A stretch of 64,000 bases of DNA from Gossypium raimondii. Taxonomy: Eukaryota > Streptophyta > Magnoliopsida > Malvales > Malvaceae. A program made the translations under genes and the position numbers. This document shows positions 53,571 through 64,000 of this stretch, piece after piece; position 1 is the first letter of the stretch; the number at the start of each line of letters is the position of its first letter. The stretch is taken from the NCBI RefSeq assembly GCF_025698545.1, contig NC_068565.1:7316001-7380000 (forward strand), written 5' to 3'. The notes below the pieces were generated by a model that saw nothing but the letters and a program-made list of their open reading frames with translations, had not been told where the DNA came from and did not search any database.

Positions 53571-53660
53571 ATATGCAATCTTAGATATGATATGCAATCC
53601 TAGATATGATATGCAATCTTAGATATGATATATGCAATCTTAGATATGATATGTAATCTT
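53571..53660 (+). repeat. ~22-bp tandem repeat, four copies
   Basis: ATATGCAATCTTAGATATG recurs four to five times with small changes in the first 150 bp of the LTR. Confidence 0.85.
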
Positions 53661-53763
53661 AGAAGATATGATTTTGTAATCTTAGAGATTTAATTTGTAG
53701 ATACCCTTTAATCTCAGCCGTTGATGTAATTGATTTGTACCGTTGGATTTGGGGAGGCTCAAC

Positions 53764-53771
53764 TATAAATA
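53764..53771 (+). promoter_or_regulatory. LTR TATA box
   Basis: TATAAATA within CAACTATAAATAGAGGCC, the expected core promoter of the retroelement. Transcription would start about 30 bp downstream, near CCCTTCATTG. Confidence 0.75.
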
Positions 53772-55124
53772 GAGGCCTCTCCCTTCATTGTAAAAAAAAA
53801 AGGGAAAAGAGGAAGAGGAATAAAAAAGAACGATTTGTAGTTTTTTAAAGGTGGCTTACTATTTTTTTTCTTTAGATTATTTTTTTTACTTATTCACGAT
53901 TTTAAAAAAGGGAGAATGTGATACCATTGCGAATTTTATTTATTTTTTTATTTAGCCCCTCCGCCTTTTAATGTTTTTGTAATTAAGTTTTCTTTATTTT
54001 TTAATTTACCCTTTTATTTATTTTAAATTCCAATTTAATCCTTTTGAACGACACCGTTTTAGAGAAGAAGGGAAAATTTCCCTTCCAGCCCCTCTATGTA
54101 ATTCGCTCGTTCAATTTAGTCCTCCAAATTTTATTTATTTGTAGATTGACCCCAAATTTGTTTACTTGTAGTTCAATTTAATCCTTTTTATATTTTTCTT
54201 AAAATTAGTTAATTTTGTTAATGTAATTATTATTATTATTATTATTATTTTCATATGTAATTATTATTATTTTAGCTGTATATATACTTGTTTCTATGTG
54301 CGTATTTATATTTTTTTAAAAACTAATATATTTAGCATATTTATTTTTTAATATGAGGTACTTATTTTTATTTTATTTTATTTATATATAATTATTTTTT
54401 ATAATCTATATATGTTATATTTATCTTTGTATATATATGTATGTATGCATATTAATATTTTTAACCAGTTTTTTATATACTTGTATATATATATGAATAT
54501 ATATATTTTAAATGCTCAAATATATGTATTTTTAACACTTACTTTATAATTTATATTTTATTTTCACAAATGCATTATATATTCCGCTTTTATAAATTTT
54601 AATCCAAAGTTACATATGTAAATTATGTGTATGGCTTTTAATTTCAATTTATATATTATGTGCCTTTTATTCTTTATATTTTGTTTATTTTCTTCATTCG
54701 ATTATTAATTCATGTTTTCGTTTATATGTTAAAAAGAATTGTTTTTTATGATTTATTTGATATTTTGTATGTGATTATTTTTATTATGTATATTGATTTT
54801 ATTTATTCATTTATTTATATTATTTCTAGGCCTTTGTAATATTTATTATTGCATTGTATATTTAATATAGCATCACATCATTCTTTACTCGATTTCAAAC
54901 TTTTCAAAATTGAGAGAATGCTTGAATTTAGGATTTTCAAGGAAATTGAGCCCTAACGTATTGGGTTCCGATTTTCTTCGTTAAGTCTAACAATCGAGCA
55001 TTTCTCTTTAATCAAAAAATAAGAATTCATTATTGGGAATTCAACACGTTGTGTCCTAACGTATTGGATGTGACGCATTGATTTCTCGAAATGAATTTTT
55101 TTTCTAAAAACAATAAAGGAAATA

Positions 55125-55300
55125 TTCCGAGTTTGGGATTTTAAAGGAATTGTGCCCTAACGTATTGGGTGTGATTTCTTAAATCTTGGATAAGTGGATG
55201 TTCTTTTAAAGTAAAGGAAATATTCCGAGTTTGGGATTCTAGAGGAATCGTGCCCTAACGTATTGGGTGTGATTTCTTAAATCTTGGATAAGTGGATGTT
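55125..55300 (+). repeat. 88-bp direct repeat, two copies
   Basis: AAAGGAAATATTCCGAGTTTG starts at 55125 and again at 55213. Each unit includes the GTGCCCTAACGTATTGGGTG phrase, which also appears in looser form at about 54950, 55050 and 55355. Confidence 0.85.
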
Positions 55301-55706
55301 CTTTCAAAATTTTATTGTACAAGTATTTTGGCCCAATTCATTTTGGGGAAAATTAGAATGCTGTGACCTAACGCATTGGGTGTGGTATCTTCTTTCTATG
55401 AAATAATAAGGGTCTTAATATGTAGCCTTTTAAGTTTTGCTAAGGATTACATTTTTTCCAAATTCTCGACCTTAAGACACTAATTAATTAACTAGGTACC
55501 AATTTTGGGCATTACGAGGGTGCTAATCCTTCCTCATACGTAACTGACTCCCGGATCCGTTTTTCTAAAACTCGTAGACCAAAGCCGTTTTTTTAAGTGA
55601 TCCAATCACACCCTAATAGAGATTGGTGGTGACTCCCAATTTTAATTTTTTAAAAAAGTCGACAACCTAAAACATTTTTGTTTTTCAAAAGATGGTTTCG
55701 ACAGCT

Positions 55707-55725
55707 TGGCGACTCCACTGGGGAC
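55707..55725 (+). other. Retroelement primer-binding site
   Basis: TGGCGACTCCACTGGGGAC, four bases (GCT T) after the LTR end. The TGG start and position are right for a tRNA 3' end complement. I cannot name the tRNA with certainty. Confidence 0.65.
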
Positions 55726-56999
55726 TTTTTAAAAAAAATAAGAGAGTCGAGCCACAAAGTTAATTAACTTTTGTCTTATGGTCGAGAAAATATTTTTTAA
55801 AAAAACTCATAACATCCTTTTGCATTCCTTACCTTCTTGTTTAAATATTGTTTGCATTATGCATTTCATGAGTTGAACAATTTTACCCTTTTAAGTGGGA
55901 GTAAGAAGCTATGCCTTCATGAGGTTCACCTCCGTGTAGTGTAGTGGATTGCTTTCGGGATACATCCGTACCTATGTCTTCGTGAGATTTTCATCTCCGT
56001 GTAGCCATAGGGAAATGTATTCCCCTGAACCGAACTCGATCCATATGAGCCTATAATGGGTGAGGATTGAGGAATCTGCTGGTTCGGGTATCTTTACTCT
56101 AGAAGCCAAACCTCATATAATGAACCTTAGGAATCCACCCTAAGTAGAACTATACTAAACCCTAGTAGATATTCGAGTAGGAATTTTACTATTATATTAT
56201 ATGTTTATATGATACTGACTTTTCGTGTTTTATTTACATGTCATGGCATTTCATTTCATTATAAAAGAGGTGTTGATTCATGTTCAATTGCTAAATAGAG
56301 AGCTGGTCATAAGAAAATGAGTTTCTTGATAAAGTGGATGACAATATGGTTGTCTGAATATGGTCCAAGAACACATGATAAGAGAAGGATGATAATTTAA
56401 TGGAGGACTATGGCTCCGTTGCCCAAGAATTCAAGATGACAGAGATTATTTGAGAACCGTTGAACCTTCTTAAAGAGAAGCCAATGAGCATCACGAGGAT
56501 GAGTGAACAACAAGTTACGGCCCGGATCGAGCAAAAAGGAGATAGAAGAGACGTTTTTGAAGAGTTCGTGAGATTTATCTTAACACTCGAATGAAGAAGA
56601 ACATCGAATGTCTTCGCCTATGAGGGTAAGGCCGTATAAATATTTATTTTATATAAAGAGATTTGTTTTCTAGTCAAGTTCTTTAAATGGAATTGAATCA
56701 GAATCAACATCTCTTTATGCATTCATTGCATGCATTCACATTACATGATATCATATGCATTAAAGTCCACTAAAAGATTCTAATTGATATAAATCATTCC
56801 TCAGTTAATCTGGAAACCAACCAGCCTACTAAACACCGCTATGGTACTCGATTGAAAACTAAAGGATATGGATCAAAGGATGGAAAGACTAGAACAATCC
56901 CAAAAGGAAATGCAGTAGCAACTTCAAAAGCAAATGAATTAGCAGCAAAAAATGATAGACAAAATGATAGAATCTCAAGGGAGTAAGATGACTCAGTTA
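55726..56999 (+). other. Retroelement untranslated leader
   Basis: About 1.2 kb between primer-binding site and gag. No long open frame. A candidate gag start at 56878 (MDQRMERLEQSQKEM) runs into TAG within 17 codons and is out of frame with the main gag, so the 5' end of gag is damaged. Confidence 0.5.
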
Positions 57000-58298
57000 A
57001 CTCAATGGTTCAACAAAGGAACTGATAAAGGAAAAGGCTCTGTGCTCAATAATCAAGAATGAGACAATGAGGGACCTGTTTATCCTCCAGACTTTACCCC
57101 CCAACAAGTTGAGATATACCCGCGTAGGTCCTCTGTTACCATTAATCCTCTGGGTGACGCTGCAACGCTATTGAATCTCCAAGCAGGATCAGGCTCTAAC
57201 CCCAGAGCCAACTTTGTTAATCCTGCTATCCCTGATTTCGATGAGACGGCTAGAAAAGAGAAAATGAATGATGAATTGCCAAAACAGCTAGAGAAAAAGT
57301 ACAAATGGTTGGAAGAGAAATTTAGAGCGATGGAATGTGCAGAAGGCTACTATGGGATGGATGCTAAAGAATTGAGTCTGGTTCCGAATTTAGTGCTACC
57401 TTACAAATTTAAAATGCCAGAGTTTGAGAAATATAATGAAACCAGTAGCCCCGAAGCTCGTATTACCATGTTCTGTAGACGAATGACCGGTTATGTCAAT
57501 AATGACCAACTCTTGATTCATTGCTTCCAGGATAGCCTCACAGGGGCAGCATCCAAGTGGTACAATCGATTGAACCGTACCCAGATTAATTCATGAAGAG
57601 ATTTGGTACAGGCATTCATAAAGCAGTACAGTCATGTGACATATATGGTTCCTGATAGAATCACCTTACAGAATTTGGAAAAGAAATCAAATGAAAGCTT
57701 CAGGCAGTATGTACAGAGGTGGAAGGAGGTCGCCGTCCAAGTTCAGCCACCGCTCTTGGAAAGGGAAATGACAATGTTATTCATAAATACATTGAAAGCT
57801 CCATTCATCACACATATGTTAGGGAGTACGGCAAAAAGCTTTTCTGACATAATCATGAATGGTGAAATGATTAAAAGTGTCATAAGGAGCGGAAAGATTG
57901 ATGCTGGAGGAAATAACAGAAGGCAAGCCTCAAAAGAAAAGGGAAATGAGGTGAACAACGTGAATACGAACGACAAATTGATTGCTAACCAACAGGGTTC
58001 ATCAAGACAAGAATTAAGTGTGAAGCCAGGTACTGAAAAGCTCCAGTTCACGTCAATTCCAATGCCGTACAAGGAGCTGTATCAAAGCTTATTCAATGCG
58101 CATGTTGTTGCTCATTTACATGTGAAGCCTCCACAGCCCCCGTATCCCAAATGGTATGATGCAAGTGCACAATGTGATTATCATGCAGGAATTACAGGGC
58201 ATTCTATAGAAAATTGCATTACCTTCAAAAAGCTAGTTGAAAAATTCATCAACATGGGTATTGTCAAGATAGATGGTTCATCTAGTACCAAGTCATGA
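57000..58298 (+). pseudogene. Ty3/gypsy gag, interrupted by one stop
   Basis: The capsid part of a gypsy Gag. The open stretch 57171-57596 includes KFKMPEFEKYNETSSPEARI and HCFQDSLTGAASKWYNRL, the core retrotransposon gag wording. A TGA at 57594-57596 takes the place of a tryptophan codon, and the same frame continues from 57603 to 58298 with the rest of the capsid (ESFRQYVQRWKEVA, FINTLKAPF). A CDYHAGITGHSIENC segment near 58170 resembles the knuckle-like end of this gag type. Stop and frame breaks upstream near 57060 make it non-functional as it stands. Confidence 0.82.
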
Positions 58299-60570
58299 TT
58301 GAATATGAAGGGGAGTCAAGAAGTGTTCACGATGAAACAACTAAAGAAGAGACCTTGTCAGATTTTTGCCCTTATAGACTTGGAAGTGTTTTAAATAATT
58401 AGACTGCAGAAGAAGCCCCTGTAGTATTTAGAGATTACTCAGAGTAATGTTTAAAACACACTTGTTGCCTTCAGCCTAGAGGCAATAAGAATTCCTTTAT
58501 GAAATAGGCTCATGTCTGAACGTTGTTATTCTAATAAAATACATCTTTGCATTCATTTTTAAGCCAATATTCTTTCATTCTTTTCGAATAATTATACTTT
58601 CATTCTTTCGGATCTTCTTCCATATTATTCTATTCATTCATAATTGTACAAATGATTATTCATACATTCTTTTGTATATTATTTGGTACCTATTATGGGT
58701 CCCCAGATATCAACGACATGAGTGATGCTGTTACGAATTCAGAAGTTCCTTTTAGTGAGATATGTGTTTAGAGGGATCTCATGACTTTAAAGATGGCATA
58801 GATTGTTGCCTATTTTCAGACTTGTTACAGATGGTCGAACAGGAATGAAATCTTACCTCATAAGGAGACAATGGAGATTGTGACCTTAAGGGAGCGTGCA
58901 TAACCAAAGAAATGAAGCAGAACCTTGTTGAGTTACTTCAAAAAGTTCAAAGATGTCTTCATATGGTCATGCTTGGGTATGCATTGACATTGTAGTCTGA
59001 ATAATAATGCAATAAAAAAAAATTTACAGTATGTTCAAGATTAACATCATGAACGATGCATTCTTTGCCGGGGCAATGCCTTCTTCTTTGGCTCATAATG
59101 GTTTAGCCCGTCGAAGTCAAGTTGTCATTTCTCCGTTGTTAGATTTCATATTAATTGAAGAGGAAGATCCAAAGTTTTCGTCATAGTTAAAATTATGCCC
59201 CAAAAGGCTCTATCAAAGAAATTTGATCACAAAGAAGATTTTACATTGGTTCTGATCGAAAGGGATAACGAAGACTTGTCTAATCCTATGAGTTCAGATT
59301 CAAAAAAAAACAAAAACAAAAACAAAAAAAATGAAAAAAAAAGGAAAAATGGAGAGGCCAAAGTGAAAACCTGCAAAGGACACTTTGAGACCAAAGGGGA
59401 TTTGAGTTGAAAACCCGAAAAGGGCGGCTCAAATATTTATTAGAATGGGGCACGAGGTGATTAGAGCAACTTGGGGCATGTGGTGATCTTGGTATACCTG
59501 AATTATCAAGAAAATGTAGGCAACATCTTGGGGCATTGGCAGAGTACTGTGGATCTCCTAAACACATGTCAAACTCAGATGAATCTTCAAAAAAAAAAGT
59601 TTGTACAGAGAAGTTCAAGCTGCGATATCTAGGGCACCCAATATTCATATTATTTATACTAAATTTGTTATTCTCGGAACACTTCATTCGTTTCCAAGAT
59701 ACGTATTCCCAATTAATCTCTTTGTTATTCTTCTTTACTATCTTTGATAATTTATTTCAAGTTATGCTCAGAATTATCTTTATTTCATCCATCGTTTTGT
59801 TCTTTTTGCAAGCATGTTGCATTAGAATAATGATCAATGGACTAATAAAACTTTCACGAAGGAAGTTTTGTATATTATTCTAGAAGTTTCTAAATAATAC
59901 AAGAGCCTGAAATAGGACTATTATTTAGAACACACCGGGATTAAAGGTTGGAAATCTGAAAAGGAACAGTCTAAACTAGGACTTTCTCTTTGGATTTTGT
60001 TGTCAAAAATTGGATGTCGTGTTGATGACAAAGCCTAGATCAACAAGCAATTAATGATCACCAGGCAATAGAAAGAGGTTACCTCAGGGAAGAGAGCCTT
60101 CAGTTGCGCGTGAGCCTTTGGTACGACACCTTGGGAATGGTGTAAGAGACTAGAAAGATTTAGATCCTGTATCTCTAAATTGTGATAGGAGAGGATTGAA
60201 GAAAAGTCATATACTCTTGGGTTACAGTGGGAGAACGATGCTATGAATTTTTGCACCCCAATGGATTAAACTTGGAGGTTCACAGTGGGGGGCAACCTGG
60301 CTAAATGTTTCTTTAGAAAAGCCAGTCAACCAAGAAGGCGTTGTAGCACGTTAGTCACAAAGCCTTAATAAACTTTGAGTAATGACAACCTAAACGGGAT
60401 CATTCTCGGAAAAATAAAATTTTGCATTCATGCAAGCACCATTCATACATGTCTAGTTAGGAGCATTTGATGCATTTTGATCATGCCATTCTAATCATTA
60501 GGCATAATTAGGTTCATTATACAGGCCATGTTCCACAGAGAACAGATCAGTGAAATAACAAATCTTGTCT
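58299..60570 (+). other. Retroelement internal region without pol
   Basis: About 2.3 kb after gag. I looked for protease, reverse transcriptase, RNase H and integrase motifs and saw none. Open frames are short; one is lysine-rich because of an A-rich tract at 59299-59346. Probably untranslated filler between gag and the array. Confidence 0.5.
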
Positions 60571-63500
60571 TCCTGCATTGACAGTGGAAATGATCGAAGA
60601 TGGCAGATTTTACCTCCCTGTGGTTATAGTGGAGTACATTGAAGCCAGTTATTCTACTTCCCTGGGCAACACTGGAATAGATTGAAGATTTTAGATCTTA
60701 TTTCCCTAAGCAGTAGTGGAGCAGATCGAAGATGGCAGATTTTACCTCCCTGTGGTTATAGTGGAGTACATTGAAGCCAATAATTCTACTTCCCTAGACA
60801 ACAGTGGAATAGATTGAAGATTTCGGATCTTATCTCCTAAGCGATGAGTGGAGCGGATCAAGATGGCGATTTTACCTCCCGTGGTTATAGTGGAGTACAT
60901 TGACGGCGATAATTCTACTTTCTGGACAATAGTGGAATAGATTGAAGATTTCAGATCTTATCTCCTTAGCGATGAGTGGAGCGGATCGAAGATGGCGATT
61001 TTACCTCCCGTGGTTATAGTGGAGTACGTTGAAGCCGATAATTCTACTTCCCGGACAACAATGGAATAGATTGAAGATTTCAGATCTTATCTCCCTAGCG
61101 AGAGTGGAGCAGATCGAAGATGGCGTATTTTACCTCCCTGTGGTTATAGTGGAGTACATTGAAGCAGTAATTCTACTTCTCTGGGCAACAGTGGAATAGA
61201 TTGAAGATTTCAGATCTTATCTCCCAAAGCAGTAGTGGAGCAGATCGAAGATGACGGATTTTACCTCCCTCTGATTATAGTGGAGTACATTGAAGCCAGT
61301 AATTCTACTTCTCTGGACAACAGTGGAATAGATTGAAGATTTCAGATCTTATCTCCCTAGCGATGAGTGGAGCAGATCGAAGATGGCGATTTTACCTCCC
61401 GTGGTTATAGTGGAGTACATTGAAGGCGATAATTCTACTTCCCAGGCAACACTAGAATAGATTGAAGATTTCAGATCTTATCTCCCTAGCGATAGTGGAG
61501 CAGATCGAAGATGGCGGATTTACCCCTATGGTTATAGTGGAGCACATTGAAGCCGTAATTCTACTTTCCGGACAACGATGGAATAGATTGAAGATTTGAG
61601 ATCTTATTTCCTAGCGATGAGTGGAGCGATCGAAGGTGGCGATTTTACCTCCTGCGGTTATAGTGGAGTACATTGAAGCCGATAATTCTACTTTCCGGAC
61701 AACAATGGAATAAATTGAAGATTTCAGATCTTATCTCCTAGCGATGAGTGGAGCAGATCGAAGATGGCGGATTTTACCTCCCTGTGGTTATAGTGTAGTA
61801 CATTGAAGCCGATAATTCTACTTCCACGGACAACGATGGAATAGATTGAAGATTTCAGATCTTATCTCCCTAACCAGTAGTGGAGCAGATCGAAGATGGC
61901 GGATTTTACCTCCCTGTGGTTATAGTGGAGTACATTGAAACCAGTAATTCAACTTCCCTGGGCAACAGTAGAATAGATTGAATATTTCAGATCTTATCTC
62001 CCTAAGCAGTAGTCGAGCAGATCGAAGATGGCGTATTTTACCTCCCTGCGATTATAGTGGAGTACATTGAAGCCAGTAATTCTACTTCCCTGGACAACAA
62101 TGGAATAAATTGAAGATTTCAGATCTTATCCACCTAAGCAGTAGTGGAGCAGACCGAAGATGGCAGATTTTACCTCCCTGTGGTTATAGTGTTGTACATT
62201 GAAGCCAGTAATTCTACTTCCCTGGACAACAGTAGAATAAATTGAAGATTTCAGATCTTATCTCCCTAAGCAGTAGTGGAGCAGATCGAAGATGGCGGAT
62301 TTTACCTCCTTGTGGTTATAGTGGAGTACATTGAAGCGAGTAATTCTACTTCCCTGGGCAACAGTGGAATAGATTGAAGATTTCAGATCTTATCTCCCTA
62401 AGCAGTAGTGGAGCAGATCGAAGATGGCGTATTTTACCTCTCTGTGGTTATAGTTGAGTACATTGAAGGCAGTAATTCTACTTCCCTGGGCAACAGTGGA
62501 ATAGATTGAAAATTTCAGATCTTATCTCCCTAAGCAGTAGTGGAACAGATCGAAGATGGCGAATTTTCCCTCCCTACGGTTATAATGGAGTACATTGAAG
62601 CCAGTAATTCTACTTCCCTGGACAACAGTGGAATAAATTGAAGATTTCAGATCTTATCTCCCTAAGCAGTAGTGGAGCAGATCGAAGATGGCGAATTTTA
62701 CCTCCCTGTGGTTATAGTGGAGTACATTGAAGCCAATAATTCTACTTCCCTGGACAACAGTGGAATAGATTGAATATTTCAGATCTTATCTCCCTAAGCA
62801 GTAGTGGAACAGATCGAATATGGCGTATTTTACCTCCCTGTGGTTATAGTGGAGTACATTGAAGCCAATAATTCTACTTCCCTGGACAACAGTGGAATAG
62901 ATTGAATATTTCAGATCTTATCTCCCTAAGCAGTAGTGGAGCAGATCGAAGATGGCAGATTTTACCTCCCTCTAATTATAGTGGAGTACATTGAAGCCAG
63001 TAATTTTACTTCTCTAGACAACAGTGGAATAGATTGAAGATTTCAGATATTATCTCCCTAAGCAGTAGTGGAGCAGATCGAAGATGACTGATTTTACCTC
63101 CCTGTGGTTATAGTGGAGTACATTGAAGGCAGTAATTCTACTTCCCTGGGCAACAGTAGAATAGATTGAAGATTTAAGATCTTATCTCCCTAAGCAGTAG
63201 TGGAGCAGATCGAAGATGGCGGATTTTACCTCCCTATGGTTATAGTGGAGTACATTGAAGCCAGTAATTCTACTTTCCTGGACAACAGTGGAATAGATTG
63301 AAGATTTCAGATCTTATTTCCCTAAGCAGTAGTGAAGCAGATCGAAGGTGGCGGATTTTACCTCCCTGCGGTTATAGTGGAGTACATTGAAGCCAGTAAT
63401 TCTACTTTCCTGGACAACAGTTGAATAAATTGAAGATTTCAGATCTTATCTCCCTAAGCAGTAGTGGAGCAGATCGAAGATGGCGGATTTTACCTCCTGT

Positions 63501-64000
63501 GGTTATAGTGGAGTACATTGAAGCCAGTAATTCAACTTCCCTGGGCAACAGTAGAATAGATTGAAGATTTCAGATATTATCTCCCTAAGCAGTAGTGGAG
63601 CAGATCGAAGATGGCAGATTTTACCTCCCTGCGATTATAGTGGAGTACATTGAAGCCCGTAATTCTACTTCCCTGGACAACAGTGGAACAAATTGAAGAT
63701 TTCAGATCTTATCTCCCTAAGCAATAGTGGAGCAGATCGAAGATGGCGGATTTTACCTCCCTGTGGTTATAGTGTAGTACATTGAAGCCAGTAATTCTAC
63801 TTCCCTGGACAACAGTGGAATAGATTGAAGATTTCAGATCTTATCTCCTAAGCGAGAGTGGAGCAGATCGAAGATGGCGGATTTTACCTCCCTGTGGTTA
63901 TAGTGGAGTACATTGAAGCCAGTAATTCAACTTCCCTGGGCAACAGTAGAATAGATTGAAGATTTCAAATATTATCTCCCTAAGCAGTAGTGGAGCAGAT
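60571..64000 (+). repeat. 132-bp satellite array (3 x 44 bp), >25 copies
   Basis: Continuous tandem array reaching the window edge. Each 132-bp unit is three related 44-bp monomers: A, TCCCTGTGGTTATAGTGGAG...; B, TCCCTGGACAACAGTGGAAT...; C, TCCCTAAGCAGTAGTGGAGC.... All have TCCCT at the start, AGTGGA in the middle and ATTGAAG or ATCGAAG near base 25-30. Units are mostly >90% alike by eye. Stops occur in every frame. Two blocks (about 60830-61130 and 61355-61860) carry extra small indels. Confidence 0.95.

Larger units (their letters stand above)
53519..55703 (+). repeat. 5' LTR, about 2.2 kb
   Basis: Starts TGTAATACCCAATTTTAGCC and ends GGTTTCGACA. Inside are a 22-bp tandem repeat, a TATA box and two 88-bp units. 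The end is fixed by the primer-binding site that follows. Confidence 0.75.
53519..64000 (+). mobile_element. Non-autonomous Ty3/gypsy element (runs off the edge)
   Basis: 5' LTR 53519-55703, primer-binding site 55707-55725, leader, gag (57000-58298), a stretch without recognisable pol, then a long tandem array that continues past the window edge. The 3' LTR is not in the window. No protease, reverse transcriptase, RNase H or integrase is seen between gag and the array, so this copy depends on others. Confidence 0.7.

Noticed and set aside
59195..59410. Lysine-rich open frame
   Set aside because: Produced by an A-rich tract in the retroelement interior.
60571..64000. CRISPR-like regular repeats
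   Set aside because: Eukaryotic context, no unique spacers, and units are contiguous 132-bp tandem copies.

Overview
The window is plant nuclear DNA, AT-rich and intron-containing, dominated by retrotransposon debris around a tandem cluster of receptor-like kinase genes. Several repeats point to a Malvaceae genome, most likely cotton (Gossypium). These are Ty3/gypsy LTRs packed with palindromic GCCCGTGT/ACACGGGC motifs, LTR starts of the TGTAACACCCC and TGTAATGACCC types, and a small Harbinger-like MITE with GGGTGAGTTTG ends. The species call is an inference from repeat style, not from a search.

The gene content is one family: G-type lectin S-receptor-like serine/threonine kinases (signal peptide, B-lectin domain, S-locus glycoprotein/EGF region, PAN domain, one membrane helix, RD kinase). 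All copies share a seven-exon plan. From left to right there are: a 3' exon remnant (1531-1820); a nearly complete pseudogene with a premature stop and an in-frame duplication of the glycine-rich loop (4622-7851); an intact gene (8712-12079); an intact gene of a second subfamily (34138-37154); two nearly identical intact genes on a ~6.2 kb segmental duplication (40742-43750 and 46927-49917); and a 5' fragment cut off by an LTR element (51501-51830). My exon models give open frames of 834, 814, 811 and 811 residues. The two subfamilies (copies at 4-12 kb and copies at 34-52 kb) are separated by about 22 kb of transposon-rich DNA.

The spacer from 12 to 34 kb holds a 73-bp minisatellite, decayed reverse-transcribing-element remnants, nested gypsy LTRs in two ~2.5 kb tandem duplications (14167-19170 and 24748-29870), a LINE relic and a degenerate telomere-like tract. 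It also holds the left end of a CACTA transposon (from 19596) followed by exon-like pieces of several unrelated host genes on one strand, which looks like a Pack-type gene-capture element.

From 51.8 kb to the right edge the DNA is gypsy-type: one LTR fragment, then a second element with a 2.2 kb LTR, primer-binding site, a gag with one internal stop, no visible pol, and a >3.4 kb array of 132-bp repeats, each made of three 44-bp monomers.

Most unusual points: the multi-gene capture element; the trimeric 44-bp satellite inside a retroelement; the loop duplication in the kinase pseudogene; ectodomain-biased divergence between twin receptor genes, one of which has a MITE in its promoter with a matching empty site in the other; and a systematic pattern of small indels at CAG/CTG sites in repeat copies that probably reflects sequence error in methylated repeats rather than biology.
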